From contig OX155950.1 in assembly GCA_944548615.1 (NCBI GenBank), forward strand, positions 38,885,859 to 38,949,858: a stretch of DNA of 64,000 nucleotides, given 5' to 3'. Source of the DNA: Micropterix aruncella (taxonomy: Eukaryota; Arthropoda; Insecta; Lepidoptera; Micropterigidae). Each line of letters starts with the position of its first letter. Positions within the stretch are counted from its first letter, which is position 1. This document shows positions 1-12,229 of the stretch, in pieces. Under the pieces are notes generated by a model. That model searched no databases. It was not told where the DNA came from and saw only the letters and a program-made list of their open reading frames with translations. Both the position numbers and the translations under genes were made by a program.

Positions 1-327
1 TTATTTTAACAACGGCTGTTTCGTAAAATTAACCACATCATTTTTTTCCGTGTAAGGTGTTTATAAATTTTTGTTTAAGAAGTATATTTTTTATTCGAAT
101 AAGCTAGAAGTTATCAATTTTCGAGCCTTGGTCCTATTATATATTTGTGATTCGGTAACAGATTCTGTCAACGGAGTAAGAATTCTAACAGAATAACATG
201 TCTCCGCTTTTGCTAATCCACCTAGAAAATACACATTCTGAAAGGGTTAATAATAAAGTAATATTTACGATATAATTATTTTGAGTTTTCCATGACGAAC
301 GCCTTCAGCATTAACTACATGTGGTAT
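1..327. other. AT-rich sequence without a recognisable gene
   Basis: No open frame with a recognisable product and no repeat shared with the rest of the window was seen here. It precedes the first family B repeat. Confidence 0.5.
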
Positions 328-1712
328 TAGATTACTCAATGCCGTACCACGTTTTGGCAGCTAGGATTTTACTACGAAACGCAACGTGGAGATGGTACTC
401 AGAGTTCAAAACATTGATTAAACATCTCTTATGCTCATTAGCCCAATATATGATATTCTAAACATGCCACTACGGTATCCTATCTCAAAATAAAATTAAT
501 ATCAAAACAAACGAATTTTTAAACATGCCTCTAAATATTTTAATAATATTTACAAAATATATTATTTTTTTTATTTTGTATTCAATTTTCAATACGCATT
601 AATTACGCGCTTTAATGTTCATATAGAATTATAGACGAAATTCTTATTTCTCCGTATTACTTCTGTTATGTAATCGGCCTATCTAATAATGCAATACATG
701 GCTTTATTAATTGAATGTTATTGTTTGTTACTAATAGTTAAATAATAGGATTTCAAATGAATCAGTCCTTTATAAAAACCGTTCATAATCAATGTCAATT
801 CATTACGAATTATGTCAATTCAATTAATGTCAATTCATTACCAATCAGTCATATTCATTATCAATGTTTCTTTCTGACACAACCGTGACACTCAGATAGG
901 ACTGGGGAAGTGAGATCGCCTTAACACAGGAGAACCTAGCAAGGCGTGCTCGGTTGAACATTACTTACCACATAATAAAATTAATATCTAAATAATGTAT
1001 GCGCTTTCTAACCTGGGGTCTAAATGTAACATAAAACGATAAATCCTAAATTGCACTTTTTTCTTTTGTGCTTTTACATTTGAATGTTTATGTAGCCAAT
1101 AAATAAATAAATTATAGATGACTGAAATAATTGCTTAACTGGACAATATTATCAGCGCCACTTCCATGTCAAAGGGTTTCCAACACGTGCTATAGCATTA
1201 AGCAATCTAATGCCTTATATAATCAACGATACAAGTATCCAAATCTAATTCTCCATTATTACTTAGGCCATAACCACCGAATAAGCTGTTGCGTGCCGCC
1301 TCTGAATCGGCAAAACTTGTCCCAACATATCAACCCCTGTTTAGCTCACGTCATGTCTGTGCGCCGCGCCGCTTCTCTCCGCCCCGATTAACGCCCTCAG
1401 CGCCCCCCTTAATACCTCGATCGTGTTACAGCAAAACTCCAAATCATATTACATTCCGTAATCAGTTTGCCGAGTTGTTCGAGGAGCGCGCTTCAAAGGC
1501 TACAATTTAATCGTTCAAGTTCGCTCGCTTATCTTTCGGGTCTCATTGAAAACCCTTACATTATCGAAAACCGCCATATTAGTAATTCATAGACATCGAT
1601 CAGCGTCGCTGTCTGGGTTTCAGTCATTCTCCTGCATTTGTAATTAACTTTATAATATCTAACGGGGTTAATTGATACTAATACCTTATAGGATAAGTTC
1701 ATTAAATACTCT
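328..1712 (+). repeat. Dispersed repeat family B, copy 1 (possible LTR)
   Basis: This stretch aligns by eye with 3128-6520 and in part with 15480-15925, 22140-22320 and 12140-12229 (reverse). Landmarks in order are GATTTTACTACGAAACGCAACG near 370, the motif AATCAGTCCTTTATAAAA near 760, TATAGCATTAAGCA near 1190, and the GC-rich stretch with GCGCCGCGCCGCTTCTC near 1360. The predicted short peptides in it are not conserved between copies, so it is treated as non-coding. It is cut at about 1713 by a LINE tail. Length, a TATA-like box followed by a poly(A) signal in copy 2, and absence of coding sequence would fit an LTR, but no paired LTR or primer-binding site was identified. Confidence 0.55.
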
Positions 1713-2330
1713 GAAAGGTTATGAAGAGCGGCTTTCTCACTTCAACCAATTAGACTTAAAAACACGTAGGACTATAGCTGATATAACGTGTCTACATAAG
1801 CTTTTGAACAGTCGACTAGACAGCCCAGCTAGTCTAGAAAAAGTTCAATTTCGTGTGCCACCGCGACTATCCAGAAGCTCTCAAACATTTTCGGTTGTCG
1901 CTTGCAATAACAACATCGGATCGAATAGACCTCTTGCCAGAATGTGTCGCGTTTTTGATAAATCGTGTAAAGGATTAGATGTATTTTATGATTCCATAAA
2001 TATAATAAAAGATTCGATCAAACCTAGCCTATCTTCTACTTTTTAAGATTTCACTAATTGCCATCCTAATGTACTGTATTATATGTTATTATATTATAAC
2101 ACACTATTGTATTATATCATATTACATATAATAAATATTATTATCCAATTACTCATACTTATATTTTGCTCTATCCAAATAACCTTATTAACAACTTATT
2201 TAATTATTTATTTTCTTACCTTTATATTATTATTAGGTTTATTATATTTTTTCTACTATCAACGTGTTCATGTTATTCCTATGTTAATGTGAAATGCAAG
2301 CATTGCAAACTATTCATAGGATAGTAAATT
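1672..2330 (+). pseudogene. LINE ORF2 C-terminal fragment (5'-truncated)
   Basis: The open frame 1672-2046 (124 codons) reads like the tail that follows the reverse transcriptase of insect non-LTR retrotransposons: an alpha-helical stretch beginning YEERLSHFNQLDLKTRR, then FRVPPRLSRSSQTF, and it ends at a TAA at 2044. Only the part from about residue 14 onward belongs to the LINE; the first codons are read from the interrupted family B repeat. Endonuclease and RT domains are absent, which is the usual 5' truncation. The 3' UTR continues AT-rich to about 2330. Clade cannot be assigned safely; Jockey/CR1 superfamily is likely. Confidence 0.6.
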
Positions 2331-2381
2331 TGTTTCGTTTAAATTTGTTTTTAAGATACTAGTATCATATATTTACTATCT

Positions 2382-3050
2382 ACAACTTGCGGTGTCAACT
2401 ACAACGAGCGAGCCCGTCACCACAGGACGTTTAAACGATTTTCTCGTTCTGTCGCCCTGCAGTGAACGTAGAAGACTTTGGACAGAACAATCCAACGTCC
2501 AGCTACGTCACAACCCGCAAGAAGCCAACGCCTTACCGCGAGATAGCCAGTAATGTTACCTGGCGGGCCGAACACTCGCGCCCTTGCTTCCAATTGTGAC
2601 CAGATTTCTCCGGTCTCTCGATTGGTTCCGAGTTCGAGGTCGCTTGCGCGGTCCTCTCCCTTGCGAAGCGGTGAAACGGTGTAAGCCGAATCTATCGCGG
2701 ACCAAGGCGTCCTTTGCCCGACTCTGAACCGGGATCGGATGGCCAATGGTCATTTCAAGAGCAGTCGCCGTAAGGTAGGCAACCACCCCCGCTCTATAGG
2801 AAACAATACAGTTCCCAGACTCCCCCGACTGTTAGTCGGAGAGCACAGTCGATTGGCTTGCGCCGCTCGGTGCGCAGACCGTCCAGGAGCGCCAGAGGTT
2901 TGATTCCCAGGGGAGACTGGTTGACCCAGTGTCCTACCCAGGTTCGCACCCCATGCGTGGAGGCCATCGGATGGGTGTTGACCCGTGAGTGTGACCGACC
3001 CTGAACACATGGGTCATCGTGGCCACCTCATCATGGGCCCATTAGCTCCC
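2382..3050 (-). mobile_element. Family A retroposon, copy 1 (full length, 13-bp TSD)
   Basis: This 669-bp element is flanked by the perfect 13-bp direct repeat ATATTTACTATCT at 2369-2381 and 3051-3063. It has no poly(A) tail. One end reads ACAACTTGCGGTGTC and the other GGGCCCATTAGCTCCC. Truncated copies elsewhere always keep the GTTGTC...CCCGTC end, so that end is taken as the 3' end of the retroposon, which puts this copy on the minus strand. Predicted ORFs inside (for example 2417-2746) are not preserved in frame among copies and are ignored. It could be a SINE or an internally deleted LINE; no RNA polymerase III box was convincing. Confidence 0.75.
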
Positions 3051-3592
3051 ATATTTACTATCTGTATGTTTGCTCTAAAATTAAATAAATTAATAAATAA
3101 ATAAATAAATTAATTTTAACAATGATTATATTGCGTACTAGATTGCTCCCTGCAGCACTACGATTTTCCAGATTTGATTTTACTACGAAACGCAACGTGT
3201 AATTGGCACTCATAATTCCAAAAATTGATAAATATTCTCTTATGTTTATATATGGCCACGTTAGTGGTTTAACATATGGCGGCGCTCTATAGAAGCCTAT
3301 TATAATAACATCACACGAATATTTCAATCATAGCTCCTATTATTTTAATATTATTTACCTGAAGATATCAATTTTACGCACTTTATGTTAAGGACTAGAG
3401 GTGACAAATATATGACATTTAAATAAACTATCTATCCCTCATTGGTGCTATTCTCATATCTCTCAGTATTATTTCTGTAATGTAATCAACATATATAAAT
3501 AGGTAGCACTAATAATTAAATCTTATTGCTGTTAGCCTTGATTGAATAATTCAGTTTTTATAATCAATCAGTCCTTTATAAAAAGACATTCA

Positions 3593-4306
3593 TCTATACT
3601 AATATTATAAAGAGGTAAAGTTTGTGAGGTTGAAGGAAGTAATATCTGGATATAATAAATCGATTTAGATTTTTTTTTACCAATAGAAAGCTACGTTATT
3701 TGTAAGTATCATAGGCTATATATTAATCCGAGAAATAAAAAGACTTTTTCGTGGTAGTCGGATTTGTAAAGTAAGTCGGAGAAAAAACGTGTCTAACTAA
3801 CGCTGCCGATGAGAGATATATGATTAAGTTCTAGTGAAAATTTGTAGAACTTGGTAATGCCTACAAAAAAGTCAGCGACAGCATATGTCTAAATTTTATA
3901 TTTAAGTCACAAAACGTAGTTTTTTATATTAAAAAAATAATTTAAATCGTTAGGTCATATTTATTGGTCATATTATCAACAATTATGAATTCATATCAAA
4001 ATAAGTAATTTTATCGCCTCAAGTGTTTAAAACAAAAGACTTTCCTTTTATACTGCATATAATTTCCCGTTGACTGCATAAATGGTTAAAGAGATAAGAC
4101 ACTTACAAATAAGACACTCACAAGAAGCCACTCACAAATAATGGTAATATAGTCAAATTGGCATGCAAATACATACATACATATGCAGTGTATCACTTCA
4201 TATGTATGTATGTATTTTCATCACTCAGTACTAACCGAACCACACTCATAATTTCATCACAAGTAAAAAGTTTTACCGCCCAACGAAGTGGGCACGGGTC
4301 AGCTAG
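3593..4306 (+). mobile_element. Non-autonomous Helitron (714 bp)
   Basis: The 5' end is TCTATACTAATATTATAAAG. The 3' end is CTAG at 4303-4306, preceded by a hairpin GCCCA-acgaag-TGGGC at 4278-4293. The host bases are A at the left and T at the right, the classic A^T Helitron target, and the interrupted family B sequence is restored when the element is removed. It has no coding capacity. Inside lies a 19-bp perfect inverted repeat of ATAC/GTAT units (4167-4185 and 4199-4217). Confidence 0.9.
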
Positions 4307-4932
4307 TTATCAATAATATGATAGATGGACAGTTAGTGTGGCCGTTAATGCTGTTAGCGACACCTGCAATCCATCAGCGCAAAAGGTTTGCCAAAGCGTA
4401 CTTTAGATATAATTAAATTAAACGGATTTTGAAATCATACCTCCTAATATTTACAGAAAGATGCCAATATTTCATTTGGTATACAGGTAACATTTAATTT
4501 GTATATACTTAATATTTAATTTGTCAATATTTAGTAATGTATTATAAATCAGTAATAATAATATTAAATTATAATATTATATTTGTAATTCCATCAGTAA
4601 TAATTAATTTGTCAATATTTAATTTGGTAGATAAGTAATATTTACGCACTTTGTTCAGATTTACTAATAGGTGGCAGTTCATCCATTCGTATTATTTCTG
4701 TGATGTAATCGGATTATATAAAAATTTGATAGATAGCAATAATAATAGAATGCTATTATTGTTAGCATTTATGTGTTTTTATAATCAATCAGTCCTTTAT
4801 ATAAAAAAACATTCATAATCAATGTTATTATAGAGGGCCAAATAAATTGCTATTAGTGTGGCCGTCGATGCTATCAGCGCCTCTTGCATTATACCAGCGC
4901 AGAAAAAATGCTAAAACGTACTATAGCATTGA

Positions 4933-5592
4933 GCATTATGGAGAGTTAATGGGCTCTTGCTGAGTTGGCCATGAAGACCCATTCTGTTCAGGGTTGGTCA
5001 CAAACGGGTCAACACCTATCCGACGACCTCCATGCATGAAGTGCGAGCCTGGGCAGGACTCTGGCCTTATGGTTAGTTTCCCCTGGGAATCAACCTTCTG
5101 GCGCTCCTGGACGGTCTGCGCACTGTGCGGCGTAAGCTAATCGACTGTGCACTCTGACTAACAGTCGGGGGAGTCTGGAAGCAGTACTGTTTCCTATAGA
5201 GCGGTGGTGGTTGCGGACCTTACGGCGACTGCTCTTGAAACGACCATCGGCTACCCGATCCTGGGTGAACAGCCGGGCAAAGGACGCTGTGGTCCGCGAT
5301 AGATTCGGTAAACACCGTTTCACCGCTTCGTAAGGGAGAAGACCGCGCAAGCGACCTTGAACTCGTAACCAATCGAGAGACTGGAGTAATCTGGTCACAA
5401 TTGGAAGTAAGCGCGTGAGTGTAAGCCCGCCGGGTAACACACCCTGGCGTTGGCCTCTTACGGGTTTGTGGCGGAGCTAGACGGTAGACTGTTTTGTACA
5501 AGTCTTCTGCGCTCACTCCAGGGAGATAGAACGACTAATTGTTAAAATTTCCTGAGGTGACGGGCTCGCCCGCTGTAGTCGACAACCCTAGT
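4933..5592 (+). mobile_element. Family A retroposon, copy 2 (full length, 11-bp TSD)
   Basis: This 660-bp copy is inserted in family B. It is flanked by TATAGCATTGA at 4922-4932 and 5593-5603. It is in the opposite orientation to copy 1 and similar to it throughout, starting near GAGTTAATGGGCTC and ending GTAGTCGACAACCCTAG. No poly(A). Confidence 0.75.
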
Positions 5593-6529
5593 TATAGCAT
5601 TGATCAATTTAATACCCTATATAATCAACAAGTATCAAAATCTAATTCTCGATTATTACTTAGTTCATAACCACCGACTAAGCTGTTGCGTGTAGCCTCC
5701 GAATCGGCAAAACTTATCCCAGCATATCAACCCCTGTTTCGCTCACGTCATGTTTGCGCGCCGCGCCGCTTCTCTCTGCCCCGATTAACGCCACCAGCGC
5801 CCCCTTAATACCTCGATCGTGTTACAGCAAAACTCCTAATCATATTACATTCCTTAATCAGTGTGCCAAGTTGCTCGAGGAGCGCGCTTCAAAGGCTACG
5901 ATTTAATAGTGCAAGTTCGCTCGGTTGTCTCTCGGGTCTCATTCAAAACCTTTACATTATCGAAAGTGTCATATTATCTATTCATAGACATCGATCATCG
6001 TCGCTGGCTGGGTTTCAGTCATTCACCTGCATTCGTAATTTACTTCATAATATCTAATTTCGCAAACTGAAACTAATACCTTAAAGGTTAAGTTTATTAG
6101 TTTTACCCACTCTCTCCTAATAATACAGGTGCGTTTATGTTCCAGGTCGGTATTTTTTTGCCGCCATTTTGGTTTGGATGTCATTTAGTCAGTTCATATT
6201 TGACGATATCGATATATCACATATATTTGACATATTTTCGATATCAAGCTGATGTTTATATTTTTTATAACTGTTTTATTTCCTACATTATGATTATTGT
6301 GTCATTGTATTCGTTTATCAGGTATGCTACTTTATTTATTTTTTTTATCTTTGTGTCAGCCTTTCCCGTCCAGTAGCGTGGACATCATTTTATCTGATTA
6401 TTAATTTCATAAATAAAATCGTTGAGCGCCCTCTCTTAGTCTGCGGACGAACCCTGTTGGGTCCCGTTACATCTGTTAGCACTTAGCCTAGAAACGAACC
6501 GTGCCGCCCGGGGCGTTAATATTTGATTA

Positions 6530-6860
6530 AAATATGTAGCGGTATTTAAATATTAATAGTATAGATTGTTGAGATATTCCAACCAAAATTTGATAATGTG
6601 ATTTCAGCCCAACAATGCATCTGTATACCAAATTTCAGTCAATATTTCTAATATATCAAGATTGGTATTTGACTAGTTCGGCCCCTGGTGGACCGATTTC
6701 AATCACAACCTTTTCAAATCTTGCCATGATTAAATGATGCCTGCATGCCAAATTTCAGCTCAATGGGATTAAGCGTTTGTGCGCTATTGCGAGTGAATAC
6801 ACAGATACACAAATAGACACACAGCTAGACACACATACAGGCACACAGACAGACTTCCAT
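6530..6860 (+). repeat. LINE 3'-UTR-like dispersed repeat
   Basis: The segment CCTGGTGGACCGATTTCAA... followed by GATGCCTGCATGCCAAATTT and a degenerate ACACACAGACAGAC tail recurs at 8660-8830 (plus) and 25196-25350 (minus). It behaves as the 3' end of a LINE family whose tail is an (ACAGAC)-type microsatellite. No coding part is attached here. Confidence 0.5.
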
Positions 6861-7446
6861 CTGTAAATAGTCTTAATCGTCTAATGAGGGCTCGAAAAGA
6901 AGGTATGCGTTCACAATATTTCCCCCTCGTTGGTTGACGAAACGAAAACGTACAGACATTTTTAATAAAAATTAATTTACCTATATAAATCTTTAGTCAC
7001 AATAGCCATGGCGAAATGGTTTTTCAAACAAATCAGAGAGTCGTCGTCAATCCCTACCCACCTCAGTAGTATTTTCGTAGTATTTTAGTAGTATATTAAT
7101 ACATGGTATTTTTACAATATGATGTAATATTTTCGTAAATATGGCGACATAAACAAGCGACATAATACAAACGACATAAAAATTATTTGTGGCGCTTGTA
7201 TAAGAAATAAGAAATAAGAAAAATTTATGTTCTAAAACCCGATCTGGGTATAGAAATTACATATCAAATAAAATTGGTAATTCTACAAAAAAAATACATT
7301 TCAAATTATAAAAAAGTCTATAAAAAACTAATATTGAAAAAAAACCTAGACATTCAAAAATAACAAAGACATAAAAACTAGAAAAATAAAAATGAACAGA
7401 AATAATGAGAAAACATAGAGAATCAGCAATTCAATAACAAAAATAT
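6861..7446. other. AT-rich stretch, no gene seen
   Basis: A-rich sequence without a recognisable product. It may hold the unrecognisable upstream part of the LINE that becomes readable at 7447. Confidence 0.4.
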
Positions 7447-8600
7447 ATGAAAACTAGAAAAATAGAAAGCATCCAAAGAGTTCTACATAAACTACATTTA
7501 ATAAGGATCAAACTATCAATCAACAATCAAGAAATAGAAAAATGCATCGACTCTCCAAAGAACAAAAAATCAACTGGTCTCGATGATATACCTGTTAGCG
7601 TAATTAAAATCCATAAACGTGTACTGGCACCTTGTCTAACATATCTTTACAATTTAAGCTTTTCAGAGGGAATATTTCCAGATTGTCATAAAGTAGCCAA
7701 GATTATACCGATACATAAAAAAGGGCGATCGAGCGTAGAAAATTATCGACCCGTAGCCCTACTGAGTAATTTCTCAAAAATTTTGGAGAAGGTCACCGAA
7801 AAATGGTTTCCTTGAAAAAATTGTGGTCATTTCAGACAATACGGATTCCGGACAAAAAAAAATCTACACAGGATGCCGCGCTGTCTGCATGTTTCATGAT
7901 TGAGAATAGTCGAAACAAGAAGATGCTTTCAGCAGGACTGTTCTGCGATCTAAGCAAAGCATTCGACTGTATATACATCAATACCTTGGTAGACAAGCTA
8001 AACCACTACGGAATTAGAGGAGTGGCCAATTCACTCATTAAATTGTACCTACAAAACAGGCAGCAAGTGGTGGAGATTAAAATAATTGTTGGAATTGAGG
8101 AAAAGGCTGAGCAATCGAGATGTGAAATAGTAAACATTAGGACCTCTCCTCTTCAATCTCTATTGTAACGATTTAGCAACTAACATAACTTGTGCCAAAA
8201 CTGTCCAACTTGCAGATGACACCACGTGCATTCTTGAAAGTTATTGTAGAACAAAAATGGAGGAACCAACAAACGAAACACTTTTTGAAGTCAATGATTG
8301 GTTTAGAGTGAACCCGATGTCGCCAAATTTAAGCAAAGCAGTGTTGATAAACTTCTCAAATAAAAAAAACAGTTAGCTTTAAATTACTCTATCGAGATTG
8401 CCAAGTCCACTAAATTTCCAGGTACTTACACCGACGAAGACATGTCATGGAAAACCCACATAGACCAGCCCAAACCAAAAGTATGTTCATCCCGCTATGC
8501 AGCATCCAAATCAAGAAAGATATTGGACGAAAAGGAAATTGAGAGTGCATACCATTCTCCGGCCGAATCCCACTTGGGACATGGGATGGGATATATGAGA
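7447..8600 (+). pseudogene. LINE reverse transcriptase, frameshifted fragment
   Basis: The frame 7447-7815 has the RT fingers region (GLDDIPVSVIK, VAKIIPIHKKG, NYRPVALLSNFSKILEK). After a frameshift near 7805, the frame 7803-8168 continues with STQDAALSAC and motif A CDLSKAFD. A further shift leads to motif C QLADDT at about 8206-8223, with both catalytic Asp present. The thumb region follows at 8440-8560 (WKTHIDQ, SSRYAASK). The copy then breaks off and passes into the 3'-UTR-like repeat near 8650. The upstream endonuclease and ORF1 are missing. It is a dead non-LTR retrotransposon of the Jockey type; the clade is inferred only. Confidence 0.75.
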
Positions 8601-8649
8601 TATTCTATCCAAAATTCCACAATGTGGTTTCGGACCAACAAGGCATCTG

Positions 8650-8830
8650 TGTATATGACTAGCACGGAGCCTGGTGGACCGATTTCAACCACAATCTTTC
8701 AACTCTTGCCATGACCAAATGATGCCTGCATGCCGAATTTCGCTCGATCGGATGAAGCGTTTGGGCGCTATCGTGGAGGGATACACATCCCATACAGATA
8801 CACATAGACAGAGAAGTGCGTTCACAATAC
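8650..8830 (+). repeat. LINE 3'-UTR-like repeat, second copy
   Basis: Matches 6670-6850 (GCCTGGTGGACCGATTTCAA, GATGCCTGCATGCCGAATTT, then a CACATAGACAG tail). It directly follows the RT fragment ending near 8600 and may be its own 3' end. Confidence 0.5.
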
Positions 8831-9039
8831 TTTCCTCTGTTGGGAAAGAAAAAACTACTAGCGCATCTCAGAATAATGTAATAGTGGTTCTTCCCTCAGA
8901 ATAACACTTCTAAATTACAGTACCTATGTGACATTGTTATTTGACGTTGTATCAGTGTCAGTAATAAACACAGAGAGAACACAGACACGCAGACAGACAC
9001 ATAGCAGACTTTATAGCCCTTCTTAATTCCAGTCAGTGA

Positions 9040-9480
9040 TATGCAAAATTCAATCAACTAACGATTGAATACGTTAGTCATGATTAACCACTAACGATTG
9101 ATTTGTTTAGTTGTCAATCTTAACAAATGGTTAATTAATCGTCAATTATAATCATGACTAAAGACGTGATTGATATTCTGGACAGCGTTTAACTTCAACC
9201 TTTGCAAGTTTTTCATCGGTCGGTCGGTCGTTCGGTCGGTTGGTCCGACCGACCAACCAACCGACCGACCAACCGACCGACTTACCGATCGGCGAAGCCG
9301 CTGGGAATCTAAGTAAGGTCGGGTGGTATCTATAGAGCAAGTTAGTCGCGATTCGCGACTGGCGATTGAATGATTAAGGACTAATTGATTTAATCACTAT
9401 TACTTGAATCGCGATTAACGTTAGTCGTTACTAAATTAAGTAGGACTTAATCAATCGTGATTGATTAGTCGATTTAAAAA
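9040..9480. repeat. Palindrome-rich tract with (CGGT)n/(ACCG)n core
   Basis: Short degenerate motifs of the type ACTAACGATTGA / TAATCGATTAGT recur in both orientations on either side of a core at 9214-9290. In the core, CGGTCGGT runs head-on into GACCGACC, giving an imperfect hairpin of about 75 bp. It is non-coding. Confidence 0.6.
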
Positions 9481-9989
9481 AAAAAAGATAATTTACCCAT
9501 CACTGATCCCAGGACGTATGCGACGCGCGCGCTGTCTCGGTATTATAGTGAATGGTGATATTATCATTTCTTCTATTTGCGCTGCTCTCGCGTCACTTTT
9601 GTGTGCCTTATTGTTGTCTCTTTTATTTATGCGGTATTTCATGATAATAAAAATGCGACGAATTCACAATGAATAGAAAGAAGTCAGCAAACGCTCGCCT
9701 TGATTTAACTGCTCGGCTGCGTTCAACTTGCGCCATCCGGACTTCATCCCGGGCTTTGACGGAATCGCATCCTTAGTAAATAAGCTGGGAAGAAATCTGG
9801 GTCAACTGTCTTGTCCAAATGAGAGAGATTCAACGGAGAGGAACAGATTTCAGAACGGAGTGCCGTTTCAAGTTAAAAGATAAAAACAAGTTTGTTTGGC
9901 AACTTTTCCAACTGTCAGATTGGAAATTGAGACTTGTGGAGAGTGAAACTCTTTACAACCTTTTAGTATTATCATTGATTATATATGGT

Positions 9990-10213
9990 ACAGCTGCGCC
10001 CAGCGGTTTCACCCGCGTGGTGATGGAAAATTGTGATAATGATGATATAAAACCATATATCTTTATAAATTATAGCCTATGAGTTATTCTGATGTGTAAG
10101 CTATATTATTGTAAAGTTTCATCAAAATCCATTCAGTAGTTTTTGCGTGAAAGAGTAACAAACATCCATACATACATACAAACTTTCGCGTTTATAATAT
10201 TAGTAGGATTAGA
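9990..10213 (-). mobile_element. Short non-autonomous Helitron
   Basis: Read on the minus strand it begins TCTAATCCTACTAATATTATAAA after a host A. It ends in CCACGCGGGTGAAACCGCTGGGCGCAGCTG, a degenerate form of the usual ...GCGCAGCTAG end. About 224 bp, with no coding capacity. The frame 9819-10082 that runs into it is treated as chance. Confidence 0.65.
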
Positions 10214-11475
10214 TTGATCAACATCATAGTATATTTTAACAACCCTTTTGCGCCGGCGACATGTAGGGGGCACAATTTATTTGATCATTTTTAATAACAT
10301 TATTTATGAATATTGTTTATAAAGGATTGATTAATCATAAAAACCAAATAAGTTAACTAATAATAACCATAATAGCATTTAAATTTAATTTAATTTGAAT
10401 TAAAATTTAAATTTAAGAATAAGCAATTCACAAATATTACAAATTACATTGTAGAATATCAAATAGAGCATAATATAAGTAAACCACTCAATCCACAGCA
10501 AGAAATTAAACTTAATTATTAGATGATACCCTCCGTCCGATTTCTCCTAACTAAGCAAAGCTTGTGCTTGGGCGGATATTTTATAAGCATAGAGTCGTTG
10601 AATACATTAAAAACATACATGTGAAGACGTTAAACTAGTGAAAACATTAAAAACTTAAATTAGAAAAGAAGAAAAATAAAGAAATATTGAAATTCCCACG
10701 TGCATTTTATTTAAATACACAACCAATAATTAAATAAGAAGAAGATTACAGCAGTGGAAAAAATAGAAATCAGAAATAAAAAGCTTTAATATTCTCTAAA
10801 AATAGAATTAAATATAATTAGTCGTAATTATAAAATATCATATTTATAAAATAATTACAATTTCAGAAAATCATATAAGTAAATTTATAATTTTTTCTTT
10901 GTTCCACTTATTGCATTTATATTATATATACTCCGATTATATCACAAAAAAAAAAATTATTATCATAATTATACTCTGTATTCGTGAAAAAGGCAAGTTT
11001 TTGCCTACAGGCAATATTCTAAGGTTAGCTAAAACTATTGTGAAAACACTGTTAGATAGTCAGAAATATTGCGGAGACATTAAACTGCTATCTATTAGTT
11101 AATTTGAATAGTAGAGTATATAATTATTACGTATTGAAACTTATAAACAAAAATTTAAATTGACTTATTTATGTAAATTATATTAAAATAATAGCTATGA
11201 TTTAAAAAGTCGTTTCTTATTATAATATTATTTTCTTATACATCACATAAATACTAAGGAGAAATAGAATGCTATATATTAGTCTCTCTAAAATTAAAGT
11301 GAATAAATATTGATACGAGTATACCAAATAAAAATTTGCATATATTGTATATGTAAATTATGTCAAAATAATAAGAGCTATTATTTTAAAGAAATCGTTT
11401 CATATTATATTATTATTATGTTTCGAGATAGAATAAAGTGTTTAGAGCGCTTCTATAATGCCATACAATAAATTC
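10214..11475. other. AT-rich intergenic sequence
   Basis: Nothing coding was recognised. The 67-codon frame at 10899 is low complexity and unsupported. Confidence 0.4.
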
Positions 11476-11479
11476 CGAC

Positions 11480-12125
11480 ATATTCAAATTCAAATTCACA
11501 TTTCTTATTTTACAAAAATCATAATAACAATAACAGATAAATTAAACCTAACCTAACTGGATCGCACGAGACGTCCGCACTAAGGTAGGATCAGATTCGT
11601 ATAATTAAGTACTGCCTAATGCTAAATAAAAAAATACATTGAAGAATGCCATGAACAATAAAATCAAGTAAACTAAAATTTTTGTAAAAAATAAAATTTA
11701 AAATTATCTTAAAAGGTATGTGATAATAATAATATAGAGAATAAAAAGCATGCCAATTATAAATATATGGTAGGTGAATAATAATGATAATAGTTACTGT
11801 GTTAGGAATGGTAAGTTAGCTAGGAATAAAATAAATTAGTTTTTCAGGTTCGTTCCTTCTCTAGGTGATCTGTTTTGTTTGTGGGTTAGTCTTTTTTGGT
11901 TTATATTTATAACTTGAGTGTTAATGCCGGGTATATCCTTAGTTTTATTGAACAACGACGGTGCCAAGTATAGAAAATGTCTCTGTGCATGGGTACTATT
12001 CAGTTTGGGAACTTTTTGGTTACTATTAGTTATCGCTCGTGTTATAATTTTATGGGTTGTTTGCTGGTGCAATTCTTTATGTTTGCGATAGTAGAGTATT
12101 ATCGTTTTAGCAATTTGAATTTAAG
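11480..12125 (-). pseudogene. LINE 3' end: ORF2 C-terminus plus (TTTGAA)n tail
   Basis: The minus frame 12072-11836 (78 codons) has the motif RHFLYLAPSLFNKTKDIPG. This corresponds to SFTYLAPKLYNCLPP at 26262-26549 and FSYIASRLFNKMN of the 31-35 kb LINE, that is the extreme C-terminus of a CR1/Jockey-type ORF2. The element ends on this strand at a (TTTGAA)n run at about 11483-11497. 5'-truncated. Confidence 0.6.
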
Positions 12126-12139
12126 AGAAGATTAATTAA

Positions 12140-12229
12140 TGTTCGGAACTACGAATGCCACCAACACGTTGCGTTACGTAGTAAAATCCTAGATGCCAAA
12201 TTGTAATATGGTGTTGAGCAATCTAACAT
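12140..12229 (-). repeat. Family B fragment
   Basis: The reverse complement of this segment matches the start of family B (GATTGCTCAACACCATATT, then TAGGATTTTACTACGTAACGCAACG). Confidence 0.6.

Larger units (their letters stand above)
3128..6520 (+). repeat. Dispersed repeat family B, copy 2 (interrupted twice)
   Basis: This is a second family B copy. It is split by a Helitron at 3593-4306 and a family A retroposon at 4933-5592. The parts rejoin cleanly: ...AAAGACATTCA | TTATCAATAATATG..., and TATAGCATTGA on both sides of family A. The far end carries a poly(A) signal AATAAA at 6412-6417. It is followed within 70 bp by CTGTTGGGTCCCGTTACA, which would suit an LTR R-U5 end. No gag or pol frame lies beside it. 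Confidence 0.5.

Noticed and set aside
2417..3010. Several 76-116 codon frames inside family A copies (also 5090-5516, 22869-23253, 36790-37034, 37753-38479, 42637-42958)
   Set aside because: The frames are not the same among copies and carry shifts and stops; family A is non-coding.
328..6520. Complete LTR retrotransposon formed by the two family B copies
   Set aside because: The copies are 1.5 kb apart with no gag-pol between them and unequal ends; LTR nature remains only a possibility.
11544..11560. CCTAACCTAAC as insect telomere repeat (TTAGG)n
   Set aside because: Only two units; no telomeric array and no telomere-specific element nearby.
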